From contig OZ025267.1 of the NCBI GenBank assembly GCA_964019165.1, positions 8,936,889-9,000,888 on the forward strand: a stretch of 64,000 nucleotides of DNA, read 5' to 3'. Shown here piece after piece: positions 1 through 19,752 of this stretch (position 1 is its first letter; each line of letters starts with the position of its first letter). Made by a program: the position numbers and the translations under genes. Source of the stretch: Mastigias papua. Taxonomy: Eukaryota; Cnidaria; Scyphozoa; Rhizostomeae; Mastigiidae. The notes under the pieces are model-generated. The model did no database searches. It worked only from the letters and a program-made list of their open reading frames with translations, and was not told where the DNA came from.

Positions 1-3000
1 AAATATGAGCGTAATAATATCTAGTTGAAATCTATTAATGACTTAGAAGGTGTAATACTGCTGGAAAAAAGAAACCTGACGCACATTTGTGAAAGATATT
101 CACCATGCTGGAAAAATAGAAAAGAACTTGCAGGTTTTCAATACGGACAGGGGTATTATTTGCATTCTGCAGTACTGCTGAAAAGTCGACCTCTAGTGCT
201 TTAATATGGATCAGATTGTATTGGTGCAATGTAAATCAGATTTATCCGATGTATCTTTAATACTATTTCGCTATTTGTGCACATCATGAATAATCTAACA
301 GATTAATATTCGATGGTGGTTCCTACTTTATAGTTATTCAAGAAAGAAATGCATAGCATGCTAGGAGAGCTTTGATGCCAATCAATCTGCTTTAAAACCG
401 ATTGACATTATTAAAGAAAAGGCAATTTTGCACAATTCATTTCCTACAAAAGCAATGGATCTGATGCTTTCAGCTGTAAGACTCTTTGGTAGGAAATATG
501 GCTCAATGTGTTTCAGACGCCGTAAATCTGTTTGTCGATTACCTTGAGAAAAATACTTTCAGATGCGATCTTATGGGAAGTAGGAAGAGCTCCGTTCTAT
601 CCGGAAGCCAAGGAAACATGTTTATGTCCATTCGAGCTATTGAGGTCATGAAGATCATGACGTCAGCGCAGTTCAGACAAATTCAGAACCTCTCATCTTG
701 TGGAAGGGGAGTCAAGTTCTGTCAAACGGCTACAAAGCATGTCAATGGCGAAATTGCAAAGATTGACGAGCAAAAAGTTCATAGCGACATAAAGAGAAAT
801 CAATTTTTCGAAAGAGAAATTATCAGCAGATTACTCACTGGTAGGCCTCCCAGGTACTGAGGGCTTAGGGATCTTTCACTTGGAATGGAACTTGGGAACA
901 TTGGTGTGGTGTACCCTCTTTATGATGGGATGGTGCAAAGCAATAAATTATCAACAGAAAACCTAGCAAAGTTGGTAATTTACTGACAAAAGCCCTGGTA
1001 AAATTATTTCTTCTGAGAGATTTTCAGAGCTGTGAACTTTGAATAGACCATTATGGGGAAATTGACCCACTATGGCAGGGTTCGATGCGATACAGAATTC
1101 TTAAAATTTCTCACTCTAGAATGAAAAAGGCATCTCAGACACTAGAATTTGATTTAGCAGTATGGGACTCAGGTACAGACCTAGAAAACATCTACAAGAA
1201 AAATTAAAATGAAGAGGAAAAGGCTTCTTGGAAAAATATCAAACGGGTACAGCTCCAACTCCCAGTCCGGAACTGGGCCTTAGTTATTATACTTCAATAA
1301 CCACTGAACAGAAATCAGAAAAAATTCTTACAGAGACAGAAAACGAATAGCTATAGGAGTAAAATATTGTATATAATTGTGTTTGTGAGCCCTTTCGTTG
1401 ATCGATGCTTGTACTTCGATGACTTATTTTAAGTGCAAAGAACAGCGATCTAGTGGGTGACGTAGGTGACACTTACTTTACTTGTACTTTAATGTAAGTT
1501 AACCATACAACATAGATTGCATACCTACATGAATAAAAAACAGAGAGGTAGGAACCAGGAATGCATTAGGAGCCTGGGGGCAGTTGCTCCCAAAGTTTGC
1601 ACATGTTAAAAAAGTGCCCGCAGTGTGAAGACACACCCTTTTCTGGAGAAAAGTCTACTAAGGAGGCCCTTGCAAAGCTACAGAGTGCTCCTCCTCACTT
1701 GTTTTGACATAAATAGAGTTATTTACACTATATTGCATGCATTTTTTGTAGCTATACATTGCCAAATCTACAATTCCCGGCAAATGTCCTCGGGACTCTT
1801 GCAAAAATTATAAAATGCCATATTCATCTCAAATATCTATATCAGCGAATAACATGCACCCCGTTTCCTCAAAACAATGTTCCTTCGTAGATGAGAGTAG
1901 CTAAGGCGCTACGGGGGACAGGGGGCTTGTTCCCAGTTTTCTCTACCGAATATGCCGTTTGGAGTCGAGGAAAAAGGGTCCGAAGAGGTGGGATTTTTAG
2001 CAAAGTATACTTCATTGATATGTTTTGTCATTGCTATTTTCACCCTTAATCTGCATATTTAAATGTACTATGTACTGAAGGGTGGGTTCCAAAGGACATT
2101 GTCTACGGAAAACTTCCCACTCTGTGGCGCTTTGCGCCACTTCTGCATTAGACACTGAGTTGTTGTGCACGTGAAATTTTCTATTATGGCAAATACTTTT
2201 CCCTACAAAGAATTTTGTTTGGAAAGAGGAGGTGATGCAAGACAAAGTGCAGGATAAATAGAAGTGCAAAGTGTCCCAAGACTTTCGTCAGGTGTCGCAC
2301 ATTTTAAAGTAGATAAAGGAGGGCTAATTTGACCTCAAATTTGTTCCAAACCGTCGATCCACGAAATAAGAAAGGAATCTATGCAATTGATCTGAGAAAA
2401 CAAGCTTCTTGTTGTCAGTTTATCATGTAATATCATCATGGAGTTTATCATGTAATGTCATCATGGCGTCTTCTTTATCTTGCGTGAGCAGCGCAATCAT
2501 TGTTTCATGGATTAGCATTGCAATGGAATAGACGCATTCTCAATCATCTGGGGCCATAAAGTGAATGTTTGGTGCAAGCTTTGAAATTACATTTAAAGGC
2601 CCTTTAATTGAGAACAGTCAATCCTGGTTGAGTTTCGCCACGAGTTGAAATATAAAAATTCCTCTTTTGCATACGTGGGGTTTTCAACTTTGGGAGAATA
2701 CACCTCTTCAGCTAACACGCGTTAGTAGGATCGAATGGGAGACTGGGCCTAGATTTGTGGCATAAAACTAACATTTTCTTAACGGTCGGAACCAGTAATC
2801 GTACGAAATATGTTCGCGTACTGCTGATACTGTACAATTAAGTCACTGACTGTTGCATTTTCTCTCAAATTTAGTCATTATGTTGTGGTTTGTAAACTAC
2901 GGAACAGCTTTCTTCAAAGCTTTTATAAGTACCTAGCTTGCAAGCCACATTCGCACTTAGTCCCATTTGTATTCTGTGAATTATCTATCATGATTGATGG

Positions 3001-5100
3001 TAACTGCGCTGCTGTTAGTTGTAGAAGCAGTTTTGGCAGTATGCGAACAGATTTCGTACGATTCCTGCCATGAAAATGACAGTTTTACATCCCAAATCTA
3101 GGCCTATTCTCCCAATCAATCCTCCTGTTGAAATGGTATATTTCGTGTGAAGATGCTGCTGTTGTTCTCAACTGCGAGTAATAGCTTTCACAGTCAATAT
3201 CTCGTTGAAAATTGGCGTATTTTCAACCTGAGAATTCATCGAAACCCAAGATAGCAAGAATGAGCTTGTGAATTGCTCATTTAAGAAACTCCAAATTTCT
3301 ATCGCACCACAACATGAGATTAAAGAAGAAATTGTATACTTTCCTTTCCCCTTTCTTACTTCAAGCGTTCTCTTCGTTTCATTTTGACACGGTATGCTTT
3401 CCTTGCTGTCCTCTTATTTGACGCCAAAGTCGGATTCCCATCCCAGAATTAGCCTCAGGTTGACAAGTCGAACTTTCCCACATTTGAGATTACCTCATGT
3501 AGGCCCGCACGAATTGCAATGGCTTTTTCTAGTGGCTGTCTTGAAATGCAGATATGGGGTAAACTCAATCAGGGTTGACTTTTAAATGTAAAAATCTTCT
3601 TGGAGCATTGAGTTTTACTGTACAACAATAGCCCGAGCATTTGAAGGGGTGTATGCATTAAACCTATGTAGCAAATTGTACACTATGCTATAGCAACAAG
3701 CCCTAGCAACATCGCAACAGGAACGAAAGAATAGGTGACATTATGATTACATCAAATGTGATTCATGAATAAGAACTTTCTTATTCTCATATTTGGATTA
3801 TTTTTTATTTTTACAGGTAGAACGCAATATATATATATGATATATTGCAATACTGAGTTCATATGTAGAGCTGCTTGAAAAAGGCGAAAGCCGAAAGTAA
3901 CCTAAAGGTGCTAAAAGTATTTATAAAACCGCGGTTATAAAACCGAGTTGTTTTGACTGAAGCCTACTGAAAGCCTTGCCGAGTTTCAAGGTCGTAAGTT
4001 TTTACTGTTGTTCCTACATTCTTGTGCGGTTTTGTCAATGGGTTTTGTATAGAGACGAAATCACGCGTTAGATCACACGAAAAGCAGTGATTTAACACTT
4101 ACATCACTTTCTTTTATAGACATTGTCAATATTCTACATCCATTTTACATATCTGATATATATTTTCTACAGTATACAATGAGAGCCAGACAATTTCCTG
4201 ATGTTAGCTTGTAGCTAGGGACATCGCGAACCAGTCCTCGTTTGGAGGGGGGTGGGAACTGTAAATTTACCTGATCGATGCACATTCTACCTCAGATTTT
4301 TAGCTTATCAATCCATAAAAACGATTGAATGCAAGATATCATATTTACTTTTTAGAACTTAATTGTTAAGTTATATGATTTAACCCAATGACTTGGATTT
4401 GAAAAGCTAATACTATCGTTCTTGCAAAAAATTAGTTGACATTTTTGCCGAGATTCTTCAAGAAGACAACAAGTATATGAATAATCTACATTGCTTGCAC
4501 AAGAATTATAGTAGCTCTAGCCATCATGAAGCGGTAGATGTGGAAGAATGGAAGTCTGGGACCGAAATCGCAAGAAAAATTAAGAACACGCCCATTAGAG
4601 TTTAGGAAACACCCTTTCTAAACACAGAGATAAACCCTTTCTAGACAGAAAGCGATAGACGAGATCCAGGATATGCGTGAGAGAAATAGGTCTAATGTTT
4701 CCTATTGTCAATGCAAATGAGAAAAGACGACGACGAGCCACAAAGTGATATGGAGTGCAATGACTAAGCTAAAGACAAGAAAAGTTGCACAAGTATAAGA
4801 GATCAAGATGTAAAGAGAGCCGGACAAGATATCAGAATGATGAGACCATATTTAGCATTAGGAGAACAAGAAAGCGATATTTCAGAGATGTACTGCCTGA
4901 ATTGTTACTCCTTGTAAGCAAAATTTACTTGAAATATTTTACCAAATTACGATCGGGATGTAACACCCCTATACCCCCCGGTCGTTATATTCCTGCTTAT
5001 AGGGTACATAAATAATCTATAATGAAATATACTCACCTGTCAGGTGGTCATTAATTTACTCTTCATCTTCCATACACTGGTAGATGGCTGTCAGAGCAAC
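1..5100. other. Gene-poor intergenic DNA
   Basis: I found no recognisable gene, RNA gene or complete mobile element here. The longest open frame (486-860, + strand, 124 codons) has Cys and charged residues but matches no family I know and has no convincing splice or promoter context. It is probably chance or a decayed exon. A short palindrome in alternating AT lies near 3827-3850. Confidence 0.5.
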
Positions 5101-5124
5101 AGCTAAGTTTAGGGAAACTTGTGT

Positions 5125-5250
5125 TTAACCATCCACCTCTGCTATGCACAGGCAGTTGGCACCATTAGCCTTGCTGCTCACTTTCAGGGCCTCAGAAAGG
5201 CAGGCTTCATTGCTCCATCGCAGAACATCCTGAAGAGAAGGTAGGAGCCA
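5125..5250 (-). pseudogene. Possible coding remnant, family unknown
   Basis: On the minus strand one frame reads about 38 residues with protein-like composition, including the stretch RWSNEACLSEALKVSSKANG, before a TAA at 5127-5125. Codon use looks more coding-like than the surroundings. The frame is not bounded by an ATG and continues past the stop in the same frame with further plausible residues, so it could be a decayed transposon or gene exon. I do not recognise the family. Confidence 0.2.
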
Positions 5251-6145
5251 ACTGACATTTTTTGATTCTGTATGGCGTCATGATCTGATCCTTGTGGGGC
5301 AAGAGCCTTTGCTTCACTCTGAGGGCTGAAAGGACCGTCTCATTGACACCTATTTTCACATTATGATATAGCTATATGTTGGGTGTAATCCATTTCTATC
5401 AAGTCCATATGTATTTTACTTTGTACTTGCCAAATCATGGTGTAGGTAATTTGTCTCACATTGATTTTACTTTATGTAATCCCTTTAGTTAACTAATTGC
5501 TAAGGATGTCCAACAGTAGTGGCGATGTCGAAATTTATATATATTTTGCATTATCATCATAAGAAAAACATTGAATAATCATTTCAGGAGAAATAGCTGC
5601 CAGTTCTTCATAAAAGTTTGACAAGTCATCAACTATGATGTATTGTGCAGACTTCAAAAGTTTAAGAAAATCGTGCAGTGGCTTCATATGGTTCTTCCTA
5701 TTAGCTGTTATGTTGCCACAAATGATGCTGGCTGCATGCAAAACGTTTAGGAACTGGTGCTTACACTAGAATATGATTCGGAATGAAATATCTACCCAGA
5801 TGTCTAAATTCCTATTAATGAGATGTACCTTGGCCCTGCATGTTACATTTCAGCGTCAGTATAGGCCACCATTTTCTAATGAAAGTTTGAGAACTTTTGT
5901 CGTGGTAGCATATATACCTTATGCTGTAGAAAGGCACAGATTTTTATACATGAAACATCACGTAAGCATTGCAACAAATACTTTCCCGCCTAAAAATTAG
6001 CCGCAGGGGTCATTGATGTTCAGACAAGAGTTTTGATTATGTTCAACTTGTGAAATGGACGCCATATTGAATCAGCTTGTGGAATACCTTTGTAAGGGGA
6101 GTTTGATGGAAAATAAGAAACAGTAGCTAACTCTTTTGCTGATAA

Positions 6146-6340
6146 TTAGAAAGCAATTGGGTGGTCTTTGCAAATTTCAATATTGATGAGGATGCTGTCT
6201 GGAAAATGGTCTGGCCGCATAATTGAAGTGTCAGAACAAATATCAAGCGATTTTATGATATTGGCAAAATACTCATTGAAAATTTCAGCAATCTTATTGT
6301 CTCCAGTATCTAATTGCTCATTCTCAATTCGAAGATGCAT
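6146..6340 (-). pseudogene. LINE (non-LTR retrotransposon) polyprotein fragment
   Basis: The minus-strand frame reads NKIAEIFNEYFANIIKSLDI and then a DHPIAF-like end. This resembles the segment just upstream of the reverse-transcriptase fingers in Jockey- or RTE-like LINEs, where a 'KIAEIFNEYF' motif is followed by a short linker and 'DHPS'. Upstream sequence continues in shifted frames with stops. It is a dead fragment of about 200 bp, with neither the catalytic YADD box nor an endonuclease domain nearby. Confidence 0.55.
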
Positions 6341-8141
6341 CCACCTTATCTCGAAACAATGGTTTCATTCAGTGGCGTGAATTTTTGCCAAAGGAGAAGA
6401 AAAGAAGGAATAATTTTCCTGTTAACTGGGGAATATTTGCTTATAAAATCATTTTTGAATATCGAGGAATGCAGGACAACCGTTCCTTTCAAAACTTATG
6501 AAAGTTCTAGAAATAGTGAGTGTGACCAACATAGGTTAGGATTAGTGCAACTACTAAGGCCTTTGAAAACAAGCATTGCTGAAATACACGATTTTTATTA
6601 GGAACCAAGCACAAGGCCAAATTCAAAGAGTTCCTTATTTTGGGCCTATATTTTCCACCAAATTCTATTACTAAAGATTCCTTAATTCTAACCTTTTGGT
6701 AAATTTGGCTAATTCTCTAACTTTTGATCGTGTTTTATACAAGTAATATTTCTCCTTGGCATCGAGATGATAATCGACTTATTCAAATGTTTAGCTGGGA
6801 CCTTATTAACTCTCCAAAGTTCAGTGATCCCTCTGTTATATTTGGCGTATTTTTTTACTGAATGCAGAATAGAACAGCCTACCCCTCTAATTGAACCTAC
6901 AGTGGGATGATTCTTTTTGAGGTTAGTAGAAGAGTAGGCACAGCACAGAAGTAGAGACACCCGAAAGAGCAAGTGGAAGTAAATGTTCCTTTAAAGTCAA
7001 AATGGATGGTCCGCCCAATTTATTTCAAATTCCGCAGCAAATGGTATCAGGGTGGGGTTCTGAATCTAGATAGAAGCAAGAAACTTGTATACAGTATACA
7101 AATGATCTAGTAAAGAGCCTAAAAAAACAACGCATGTCGAAGATGGGAAGTATAACAGCACAGTCATAATACTTGTACTGCTTTGTTGTGAGTCATTGTC
7201 CGTTTCTGCTTTTCACTCCTCCTCTTAAGCAAACTTTCAAGCAGCACCTATGTAGACAGAGTGCTAATGAATGCCAGTGGTGCATGAAAGCAACAAGTAC
7301 AAGTGTAGTATCGACTGTGTGGGATCCCTAGGTCTCATTTTGCATAAAAGGCAATTACATTATCGGACCATTTGTTGAAATCTTGAGTAAGCAGCAGCCT
7401 CAGTTTTTTTAAATGCAGTTGGTTGAATCATGGGTTGTCGAAAAGCATTTTACTATATAGGTTGCCACAGGAAATATATACAAATTGAGTAAGGGAGATG
7501 ATAGTCTTGCATGAATACTGGCATTTTTTAAGTTATATGACCAGAGACTTATCCAGGACCATGGAAATGGGGGGGGGGGGGTCTGGGGTGTAGCCCCAAA
7601 AATTGTTGTGGTTCACGCTTTTAAACTCTCGCATGTGCAAGGAGACGCCCAGTTTGAAATATTGTCCTCTATCTCATGTAAATTAGCTATAATAAATGGT
7701 ACAATACTTTTTGCATAATTGTTCTAGTAACACTAAATACACTAATTTGTGCTTATTTGCTCTAACATTGTTGCTCATAGATAACTATTTACAATTTTTA
7801 CTATTCTGAGGCATCCTTCGCAAGATGCTGTTATCTCAGGAGGGGATACAGCGATTCGGATGAATTTGTGAAGGTTGGCATTGAGGCTTTTTAGATCATT
7901 CTCTTGAAAATTTTCAACGATGAAAACAACTGTGTATAAGAAAGCCTATTATTTTTTCTCCCTTCCTTTTCAGAAAACATGACGTGCAGAAACATCGAGT
8001 TTTAAAGAGGTGTTTTTATTTTCCGCATTTTGCATGTCATTCACATTGCTTCATAGAACAAAGCAATCTGATTATTTCCCCTCACTCCATTACTTTTATA
8101 ATGTTTTTGGAAAAATCTTATGGGATCATGTTTTAGAGAAG

Positions 8142-8196
8142 TGGGGAAGCCTGGAAGACCGGAAGCCCGGAAGCCCAGAAGTCCGGAAGCCCGGAC
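8142..8196. repeat. GGAAGCCCG-type minisatellite
   Basis: About six degenerate tandem copies of a 9-10 nt unit related to GGAAGCCCG lie in otherwise AT-rich DNA. It is markedly more GC-rich than its surroundings. Confidence 0.7.
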
Positions 8197-8974
8197 CCCC
8201 ATCTCCCTTTATCTGCGCCAAGTTATATGACTTACCTACTCTTAGTTCTGAAAGAACCAGTATTGAACTTTTTTAACGTTTTGAGCGATCAATAAATACT
8301 CTCCTATTAGCCATTGTCTTATAGAAAATGTGCATATAGAGAATTTTTGGTAACTTTTGAAAATGTTTATTGGCAATTGCATTTGATCATTACCTAATCT
8401 AAAGACTTGTTGGATACTACAATTTGATTGTTTTTCACTGAATTAAAGAAAAATGTGTGAAATTCTATTTACCTATGAGACGGATTGAAAACTTTTGCGT
8501 AAAACAAGGAAGGAGAAAAAGGTTAATATTATTGCCGATATTTTCAAGACTTTGCAGAAATACTTTGGCATGATCTGCTATTTTACGATTAATGTTGTTT
8601 TTCCAAAACCACTATCTGACATTCCAAGACTCTTTCAATGGCTAAGACGACTCCAGATTCGGCATTGTACTTCACATTATCATTGAATTTGAATGAATAC
8701 CTTAGGGCCAGTGGCTAGGACTTCTTGTTTCACCGATGACCTACGTTACCCTTATTCACACTACGAAATGAAGTGTGGAAAATCAATGCTTTTTATAACC
8801 AGCTCCAAAAACGTTCGCATTCATTGTTACGCAGATAGCTTTCACTGCATACAAGAGCCTTTTCAGGATTTTATTGAAAGATTTGAAACTCTGGTTAGGT
8901 TTCGGATGTCAAGGAAACAAATTGTAATGTGAAAGTGATCACATTCAAGCCGTATTAGGATCAACAATGGTTCA

Positions 8975-9061
8975 ATGCAAATGCAATACGATTTGTCGAA
9001 TGACGGGCGGAGTAGTGGACTTCGTTACTATAAAACCTAGACGGATGATGGTACGTTGTCA
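8975..9061 (+). promoter_or_regulatory. Core promoter of the IL-17-like gene (TATA plus initiator)
   Basis: A TATAAAA box at 9029-9035 lies about 30 nt before a TCAGTT initiator at 9059-9064, which predicts transcription from A9061. That leaves a 40-nt 5' UTR before the ATG at 9101. An octamer, ATGCAAAT (POU-type site), sits at 8975-8982. TATA-to-initiator spacing is canonical for an RNA polymerase II promoter, and a strong TATA is usual for inducible genes. The factor assignment is inference. Confidence 0.6.
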
Positions 9062-9100
9062 GTTCTACAATTTGTCAGTGGGCAACTAAGAGACTTCGTC

Positions 9101-14579
<5,479 letters not shown>

Positions 14580-14617
14580 GTTTGAAACGAAACAAATGAA
14601 TTTGTAAATATAACCGC

Positions 14618-14623
14618 AATAAA
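14618..14623 (+). terminator. Poly(A) signal of the IL-17-like gene
   Basis: AATAAA lies 38 nt after the TAA stop of the IL-17-like reading frame, which supports exon 2 being terminal. Confidence 0.7.
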
Positions 14624-15733
14624 ATACACGTAACATGTAAATGTAGTAAGAAGAGTGTGACGCTTAGCATAAGGATGGCTTTTTTAGGTCCTCGTAACTT
14701 GCTAAAAGAATATGGGCGTGAGCACTTCATACAGATTATGCCTTCCACAGCACTGTACGGTGAAAACCCCTAAATTTATACACCGTTTTGTACCAAGTAG
14801 ACTCATTACTTTAAAGGAGGACGGGGGTGATAGTGAATCCTAGCATGTAGCAAACTTTATTTGCTCACAAAGTCGCTAGGCTTCCATTAACACACGACTT
14901 TAAGGACTTTTTGCTTCATTTTGTCGTGAGCCATACTATAAAGACATTTTTCTGATACGTATTATGAAAATGCGATAGGGTTATTTTCTTAACTCGAATG
15001 TTACGAGTAGGTTTTAATTTGACATGCTTTTCAAAACCGTTACATATCCTTTATTCTTGAGGCCATGTTAGAAAAATGGCTGCCTCAACTCATTTGCAAG
15101 GCCTATTATGTACAGATGACAAGAGTCCTTCTAAACTTCTGTAATATACAAGTTTAATTTATGAACTTTAAATAATAGTCATCGATATAGCTTAGAATTG
15201 GAGTAGGAATAGCTTTTGTCAAGAGTGTTGCAGTAGTCTCTGATAACAGATGATAAACTTCATGTTTATTGATATCGAACTTAATGCTTCTTGATGTCGT
15301 TGTTTCTTTTTCTGTTCCTTGATGTTCCAGTAGCTAATTAAATAGTTAACGTCATAATTACTTTAAGCGGTATGTCCATGTGGAGGAATGGGAGCAATCC
15401 ACCCCCCTCCCTCCTCCACATGTAGTGAAAGATGGTAATCGAGATTCCTTTAAAATCGGCTCGAGGGATTTCTCTTCGAATTGCATTCATACAAGGAACT
15501 TGACTTAGGCCCCGTTTACACGAACACGGGTAAGAAGCCAACAGGGGCAAGCATGATATTTGAGAGACACAGTTAGAGCCAAAGGACAGGATATGGTCCC
15601 AAAAACTATGCTTGGCACTACACCACAGCCCCTTAATTTTATCGCTCCCCTAGTTAATTTACCCTAGATGACGTAACTCAATACTTTAGTGACTGGATAA
15701 CGCAACTCAATACTAAAGTGACTGGATATAGAC

Positions 15734-15862
<129 letters not shown>

Positions 15863-16607
15863 TCTATTTGAAATAAACCTTACGAACGGAAAATTGTGTA
15901 TATGAAGGTAGGTAGCTCCTCCATGTTTCAACACATTGATTTTTCATGTACCTAAGGACACTTCAGCATGGTTGAAGTATGAATATTGAAATGTGAAAGG
16001 TAATTTTTCTAGTACCGAACCTCATCTCTCCCCCCTGCCATGAGCATGCACGTTTCTGAAATGGATCTTGGGGGTGTCACAACCCAGACAAAACTTTCTA
16101 TCGATAAAATAGTCAAAATTTGCCTGTTCTTTCCGCAAGTTACTGTAATGTTTAGGAATCTATAGACATAAGACAATGACTTAGCATACAATCTGCCAAC
16201 AAACTGAACACATAAATTAAAGCAGATATTCGTGAATCATGGGAGACAAGCCCATTTTGTTGCTGAATTTAAAGTCATAGAGTTCGAAAAGAAAACTTTT
16301 AGGGACGGCCCTGGCCATGAAGGGCTGCAAGGCATTCAGGAGGGATTTCAAAAATACAGTGACATGCCCACATCTAAACAATCCGGGAAATCTCAGTGAA
16401 ACAGAATGTTGCTTGTTAACTTATTGGATTATTTATATTTCAGATATAGAGTCTAGAATATACCTAGATATTTACCCATCTATTTAAAGTGTATGAGACG
16501 TATGATACCATATTCAATCTAAGTTTGTAAGGATTCTACTATCATCTGCTGTCTTGAATAGAAGAATAACTTCTCTTTACTCTATTAATCCAGTTAAATT
16601 CTAAGAC

Positions 16608-17089
16608 CCTGTTTGCATGGGAGCCGAAGTGAACGGTCACAAATATAACCATTCTGAAGCTAATGAGGATAGGTTTTCCGATTACACGAGAACTGTTGGA
16701 ACTTTTCCAGTTAAGAACAGATATACGTCCTCCGCTACAGAAGCGGCTCCATCTGGAAGTGTTCCGTTTGGCTCCCGTCAAAACGATCAGAACCGAATGA
16801 AACGGAGCCAGTGAACGGAGCGAAAAGAGAACGGAGAGGGAATGAGGCTGTTCTGATTGGATAAGAGGCTAATGGAAGATGATTACTTTGCTTCCAAGAC
16901 GAATTTAGCAATACTGCAATCTCCTCCTCTCTTTTGCTGCCATGAGGAACTAAAATGATGCGCTTGGCTGATTTTTGCGCCAATTGTAACAATAATTACA
17001 CCATTGCGCATTTTCCTACCACACTGTAACAACTGGAGCCGTTTGCAACCGTTCCAAACGGGCCCGTTCTATTCTTTCGTGTAAATAGG
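16608..17089. mobile_element. Candidate MITE with CCTGTTTGCA-type ends
   Basis: The left end CCTGTTTGCATGGGAG and the reverse complement of the right end, CCTATTTACACGAAAG, are imperfect inverted repeats about 480 bp apart. GGAGCCG and CCGTTC motifs recur inside. I could not see a clean target-site duplication, so superfamily and exact ends are uncertain. No transposase is encoded. Confidence 0.4.
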
Positions 17090-17359
17090 AAATAAATTTA
17101 AACCATATTTAGTGAGGATCACTTTGTACAAAATGACTATGTAGAATATTTCGTGCTCAAAGTTTTGTGTCATGTCGTCGTTATTTGATATTACAAAACA
17201 AATTGTTGAAACTTTATTAAAGTATTCAGACTGATAGGTTACTGTAATCATGTATTGATGTTTCCCAGGTAAAACTTGCTCAATAACAACCGGCTGTTGA
17301 CTTGTATGAATTATGCGACAATATAATATAACATACAAAATAATTAAAAATGAGATGTA

Positions 17360-17766
17360 TTAAAAGTCAGAGAGGAAAAGTTTCCTTAGAAATCTCAGGA
17401 GTTGTCGAAGAAAACAAGCTGCTTTCTCTCTGATGCGCTTTATGATAGCTTTGTTAAAGCGCCTAACAGAGGAAAACTTGATTTGCGAAATAAAGACAAT
17501 ATACTTTTTCAGTGGTGCCGAAGGAGTTTCGAGATGCAGTAAGTGAAATTTACTGACAGATTTGAACACGGCACCATAACTACCAAGAAGTCAATGATCG
17601 TTAATACCGATATGCCAAAAAGATTCCTGATAGCTACAGCAAGAAGTGGGGGAGGGATGTGGCACCCCATAACCCTTATTTTGGAATGCTCCTGCTTGCT
17701 TTGTTCACCAGAAATTACAAAAACCATGAAAGCTACGAAGAGCCATTTATTTATTACAACAGGCAT
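17360..17766 (-). CDS. Candidate secreted cationic peptide locus (structure unresolved)
   Basis: On the minus strand an ATG at 17766 starts MPVVINKWLFVAFMVFVISG, which has the shape of a signal peptide. About 350 nt further on, a different frame ends at TAA 17360-17362 with an Arg/Lys-rich amphipathic run (VRRFNKAIIKRIREK, then FLRQLLRFLRKLF). A pyrimidine-rich TTTTCCTCTGTTAG acceptor lies inside that second frame, and GTGAAC or GTAATT could serve as donor in the first. I could not join the two pieces in a single convincing phase. It may be a two-exon antimicrobial-type peptide gene, a decayed one, or chance. No promoter or poly(A) signal was identified. Confidence 0.2.
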
Positions 17767-19537
17767 TATGGAGCAAGGAGGGAGCTATAGCCCCCACCTA
17801 TTAACAAAAACAGATGTCTTGGAAAGCCACAAACCGCCTTCTCTTTTGTATTCTTTTTCTATGGCATTTCATCTGGAAACCTGACTTACACCAAAACAGA
17901 AAACCTAGCAATTTTAAATAGACATAAGCAAAAATTATACATTTTTCTTCGATAGAACTGACAATACACATGTGTCTAATGAAAGCAGTACCTTAATTTC
18001 TGAAACTCGCGAGAGGGTGAATTATATTCACAAGCAGCTAAGAAGTGAAAGGGACAACTGTTGCTTTTCAAAACCACTGCTTTTGTAACTTATGCAATAT
18101 TTCATTTGACTGCTAGGCTATTAATTGAATTATCGATAAATGATACAAATATTAAATGGCGTAACCTCACAACTTTCTTAATGCTGAAGATGAAGTGGCT
18201 TTCTAATGTTTCTGCAATTGAGTCCGCAGATCCTCATTTCCTCTCGTTGTTTAGTTCAGTTAACTGGTGTACGTTACTTTCAGCCCCTTTCAGGAGCGGC
18301 GCTTGTCTGTCGTCTGAGTTGCTTTATGAAATATAAATAAAGCCTCTGATCATGCTAACAATGGCACTGACATCAACTTACAAACAATATTTCCGGGTTT
18401 CAGTTATGGGATCATTCATATAGCATGCACGGAAAACTTTTCACGTAAATGACTGTCGTAGAAGGTCCTTGTCTGCGTATACACTTTTATGTCTACACCA
18501 CCCCCCACAAAAATGTCTTTCCAAGGCAAGTAAAGAGTTAGATGTGAGATTATAAACTTAGTAACGGGTACGTATATGTCGTCAGGGCACCTTCCTCCTT
18601 CTACACAAACATACGCTTTTGGTCCAACCCTTCCTACCCTTCTGTAGGTATGTACTAAGTGAATGAATCGCGTTTACACCTGAATGTACCTTGACTAATT
18701 TGACGCGTTGATCTGATTTCGCATTCCTACTGCAACCAGAGTCGGGCTAAATACTTAGGATACTATTTATTGATCATTTGGATTACCTTATATCCCCTCC
18801 ACGGAACCCAAATGCTGGTATGTATCTTAGCAGGGACATAAGCTCATGAAGTTTTTGCGAGGGGGAGAGCTGAAGGGCTCAAAAATTCCGACTGGCAAAA
18901 GGTCAATAATCATTTTGCATGGAGGCCTAACCTCAAATGAACATTTACTAGCATAACCTTGCAAATTGTCTCATAAATAATTTTTGCTTTGAGAATTCCT
19001 TCCAATTATCTAACTGTATGGTAAAGTTTGTACCTTTCTTAAATTTAGAAGATCGAACATGAAGGCATTTAGAGCTACAAAATATAAGTAGTCTTAAACT
19101 CAAATATTTCACAAATGATTCAAATTCTTCTGATTCACCTAGATTTTCAAAAGGTCTTGAATTTCCCAAATACCCACTGGTTATCCGATTTGATAAAGAT
19201 TGGGGAGTATCGCACTCCTACATTTCCCAGTATTTACATGTCTGTACCCTTGAAGGGAAGCTGATCACCAACAGAATGCAGGGGCTCTCAAACTAATGGA
19301 AAACAATAGCAGTACACATTGTTTATGTCGCTAACATATTGATATGGTTAAATAGTGGTAATCCTTACAGACAATGATGTTCATCAACACTTTAGGAATG
19401 ATAAAAACTTAAGCATCATCGTCGATTCTATTTTGGATTGAAAGAAGTTGCCGTTCCGCACAATAGCCAAAGTGTGTAGCCTGATGAGTGGAAACAGGAA
19501 ACTTTAAGTAGCTACATTGTGGATTTGAATTGCATAC

Positions 19538-19752
<215 letters not shown>

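Noticed and set aside
486..860. 124-codon open frame as a gene
   Set aside because: No recognisable domain, splice context or promoter; the length is compatible with chance or a decayed exon.
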